This document shows positions 5,382 through 6,684 of a stretch of DNA of 6,684 nt, piece after piece. The translations under genes were made by a program, and so were the position numbers. A model generated the notes under the pieces. That model had not been told where the DNA came from and did no database searches. It was given only the letters and a program-made list of their open reading frames with translations. The stretch comes from Actinomycetes bacterium. Lineage in GTDB: Bacteria; Actinomycetota; Actinomycetes; Propionibacteriales; Propionibacteriaceae. Location of the stretch: assembly GCA_029778515.1 (NCBI GenBank), contig JAKOQD010000182.1, forward strand, positions 1 to 6,684, given 5' to 3'. Positions within the stretch are counted from its first letter, which is position 1. Each line of letters starts with the position of its first letter.

Positions 5382-5840
5382 TCAACTCCTGAACGGGATT
5401 GGGTCGCAGTTGTCGTTGTGCGTACCGCAGTAGCTCTGCAGCCATTCCCAGAACGGCTTCGGCTCGCCGTCGAACGCGTACAGGGCCCGCGGCGTCCCTC
5501 CTGCCTGCCGGGCCGTGGTGTCGGGCGGCCAGCATCGCGGCACTACCGCACGAGGTGCTGGCGTTCGGTATCAACTGCCGTAGGTCCTTCAGGTCGACAT
5601 AGGTCGTGTCTCCGGAGACCTTCGCGCTGATCAGTGCGTCCGCGCCGCGCCCCACACCTTCGAGCAGTCCACTTCGGGATCGAGCACGGTGTTGCCGAAG
5701 TACACCACCACCATTCGGGTCGGGGCGTCTGCGGACGTCGATGAGGTCGGAGTGGTGGCCGCCGGTGTTGTGCCGGTCGGCACTGGGCTCGTCGCGGTGG
5801 GCGTGGTCGGAGTGCAGGCGGCGAGGATGAACGGGCCACG
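5382..5840 (-). pseudogene. Decayed GerMN-domain lipoprotein gene: signal peptide lost, apparent internal deletion, two frame changes
   Basis: Pieces of one lipoprotein can be read in order on this strand in alternating frames. Piece 1 (about 5840-5655) has a lipobox LAAC with Cys codon 5814-5816, a Thr/Pro-rich linker, then VVVYFGNT and DPEVDCSKV, the start of a GerMN domain. Piece 2 (about 5655-5530, frame changed by one) gives ADALISAKVSGDTTYVDLKD and IPNASTSCGSAAMLA. Piece 3 (about 5530-5382, back in the first frame) gives DTTARQ, ALYAFDGEPKPFWEWLQ and a C-terminus NDNCDPIPFRS before TGA at 5384-5382. Compared with intact relatives as I know them, the central helix region between CSKV and ADALIS (tens of residues) is missing. 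In front of FILAAC there is no hydrophobic core or start codon, only RYKRG, so export would fail. The second frame change sits in a short C-run (GCCGCCC), where a sequencing error is possible; the other defects are structural. GerMN proteins are envelope or spore-associated lipoproteins of uncertain function. Confidence 0.78.
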
Positions 5841-5843
5841 CTT

Positions 5844-5860
5844 GTAGCGTGTATCGCTAC
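5844..5860. promoter_or_regulatory. Palindromic operator candidate for the higBA operon
   Basis: GTAGCG-TGTAT-CGCTAC is a perfect 6-bp inverted repeat with a 5-nt centre, ending 16 bp before the toxin start. A TATCGC -10-like hexamer lies inside its right half. Operators overlapping the promoter are the norm for HigA autorepression, in which antitoxin and toxin-antitoxin complex bind to shut off the operon. The same bases form the ragged 5' end of the decayed lipoprotein gene on the other strand. Confidence 0.55.
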
Positions 5861-5876
5861 GCGATCCACTCGGCTG

Positions 5877-6155
5877 GTGATGGTCAGTTTCCGGCACAAA
5901 GGGCTGGAGCAGCTGTACCGCACCGGTTCGAAGAAGGGCGTGCAGACCGCGCACGTGCCCAAGCTGCTGCGCATTCTGTCTCTGCTGGACGTTGCGCAAG
6001 CCGCCGACGACCTGAACATCCCGTCCTTTCGAACTCACCCGCTGAAGGGAGAGCTGGCCGGCCACTGGTCGATCTGGGTCAACGGGAACTGGCGAGTCAC
6101 ATTCAGGTTCGTCGACAGCGATGTCGAACTGGTCGACTATCAGGACTACCAATGA
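5877..6155 (+). CDS. higB: HigB/RelE-family toxin (type II toxin-antitoxin)
   Basis: A 92-residue RelE/HigB-type toxin, a predicted ribosome-dependent mRNA endonuclease that inhibits translation when the antitoxin is lost. The sequence matches HigB throughout: VSFRHKGLEQLYRTGSKKGV at the N-terminus, FRTHPLKGELAGHWSIWVNG in the middle (51-70), NWRVTFRF (71-78) and the terminal VDYQDY. Likely active-site residues are among H54, K57, H63, N71 and R73. The GTG at 5877 gives the usual family length (M-x-VSF); the ATG at 5880 would shorten it by one residue. Neither has a Shine-Dalgarno, so translation from a short-leader transcript is likely. Toxin-first order and the ATGA at the junction with the next gene are typical of higBA. 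The gene looks intact. Confidence 0.94.
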   Translation: MMVSFRHKGLEQLYRTGSKKGVQTAHVPKLLRILSLLDVAQAADDLNIPSFRTHPLKGELAGHWSIWVNGNWRVTFRFVDSDVELVDYQDYQ

Positions 6156-6169
6156 AGGAGGTGAACACC

Positions 6170-6457
6170 ATGGTGATGCAGAACCCGGTCCATCCCGGCG
6201 AGATCCTGCGCGAGGACGTCCTGGCCGATCTCGGCCTCAGCGTCGGCGAAGCCGCGTCGCGGCTGGGGATCTCGCGAGTCACGCTGAGCCGCGTGCTGCA
6301 CGGCCATGCCCGGATCAGCCCCAATCTTGCTGTCCGGCTGGAGGTGGCTGGTGTCGGCACGGCCCGCGCCTGGCTGGCGATGCAGTCCGCGCACGACCTC
6401 GCCGCAGAGCGCGCCGCCGGACTCCCAACGGTCACCCGGCTCGACCCCGTCGCCTGA
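6170..6457 (+). CDS. higA: HigA-family antitoxin, XRE helix-turn-helix
   Basis: A 95-residue antitoxin that neutralises HigB and represses the operon. The N-terminal NPVHPGEILREDVL (5-18) is the HigA signature. The XRE-type helix-turn-helix spans about 24-50 (SVGEAASRLGISRVTLSRVL, then HARISPNLAVRLE), followed by WLAMQSAHDLAAE, as in family members. The ATG at 6170 is preferred because a strong AAGGAGGTG lies 8 nt upstream and intact relatives begin shortly before NPVHPGE. The in-frame ATG at 6152, which overlaps the toxin stop (ATGA), would place that Shine-Dalgarno inside the coding region and add MKEVNT. Strong initiation here against none on the toxin agrees with the need for excess antitoxin. 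Confidence 0.95.
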   Translation: MVMQNPVHPGEILREDVLADLGLSVGEAASRLGISRVTLSRVLHGHARISPNLAVRLEVAGVGTARAWLAMQSAHDLAAERAAGLPTVTRLDPVA

Positions 6458-6684
6458 CCCTCACCGAGGTCCCAGCGACATCACCAACCGACAATGCACA
6501 TGGTGTGTGTCTCGATGGGTGTTCGTTCCATCCACCGATAGCGCGCCGTGGCAACGGGGTGGTTCCGGCCTCAGGGTCGGCCGTCGCCCATACGGGCGTT
6601 TCCGGCAGATGAGTGGAGCTTCGGTGGCTGACGCCAGAGCGTGGAGCGAAGGCTCGAGCTGCAAGCGGTGGCGCACATCCTCCA
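6458..6684. other. Non-coding tail with no recognised gene
   Basis: I found no credible coding frame, tRNA or insertion-sequence end in these 227 bases; the short open frames on both strands show no family pattern. The only structure seen is a small hairpin, CGCCC-ATAC-GGGCG (6585-6598) followed by TTT, which might end higBA transcription but lies 128 bp past the antitoxin stop. The window may stop just before another gene. Confidence 0.4.

Noticed and set aside
5269..5655. 128-codon minus-strand frame as an intact gene
   Set aside because: Only its middle part matches the GerMN lipoprotein; the rest is out of frame with the conserved C-terminus, so it is one piece of a pseudogene.
6152..6169. 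Upstream ATG for HigA overlapping the toxin stop
   Set aside because: The strong AAGGAGG at 6155-6161 is correctly placed for ATG 6170 and would be inside the coding region for the upstream start.
6461..6676. 71-codon minus-strand frame after higA
   Set aside because: No ribosome-binding site, no hydrophobic or domain pattern, and Arg/His/Pro-rich composition typical of non-coding frames.
1..6684. CRISPR array, tRNA or rRNA genes, insertion sequence
   Set aside because: No regularly spaced repeats, no tRNA-like cloverleaf sequence, and no transposase motifs or terminal repeats were seen on either strand.

Overview
The window has the marks of a high-GC actinobacterium: strong G/C preference at third codon positions, GTG starts, a likely leaderless gene, and protein families common in that phylum (NarL/DesR-type two-component pairs, DUF2871, HsmA-like membrane proteins, GerMN lipoproteins, MptpB-like phosphatases). 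I cannot name a genus from sequence alone. Nothing indicates a phage or plasmid backbone. The right third (about 5300-6684) looks accessory, with a toxin-antitoxin module beside a decayed gene.

Layout: (1) 3-890 (+): 5'-truncated tyrosine/lipid phosphatase with an HCSEGKDRTG P-loop and a low-complexity Ala/Ser/Thr leader. (2) 891-998: convergent gap holding three consecutive inverted repeats. (3) 4321 down to 999 (-): a run of four genes: membrane histidine kinase, NarL-type response regulator (ATGA overlap), then after 111 bp a helix-hairpin-helix-like/carboxypeptidase-regulatory-like protein of unknown role, and a cysteine-rich 129-residue protein translationally coupled to it. (4) 4322-4476: divergent control region with two copies of TCAGCCGAA. 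(5) 4477-5297 (+): two small four-helix membrane proteins, DUF2871 and HsmA/TIGR03987-like, separated by 2 bp. (6) 5382-5840 (-): remains of a GerMN-domain lipoprotein gene lacking its signal peptide, apparently lacking an internal piece, and shifted in frame twice. (7) 5877-6457 (+): HigB toxin and HigA antitoxin, with a palindromic operator candidate upstream that coincides with the broken 5' end of the lipoprotein gene. (8) 6458-6684: no gene recognised.

How the genes may work together: the kinase/regulator pair is transcribed divergently from the DUF2871-HsmA pair, the usual arrangement when a two-component system controls a neighbouring membrane module. Both small membrane proteins carry histidines in or near predicted helices, so a haem or redox function sensed by the kinase is a reasonable but unproven hypothesis. 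The least familiar part is the pair at 999-2408. One protein has duplicated helical hairpins plus a beta-sandwich domain; the other has ten cysteines and a C-x2-C...H-x2-C-x-C motif resembling the metal-binding tail of phage head-morphogenesis (Mu gpF/SPP1 gp7) proteins. I do not recognise this pair as a described system.
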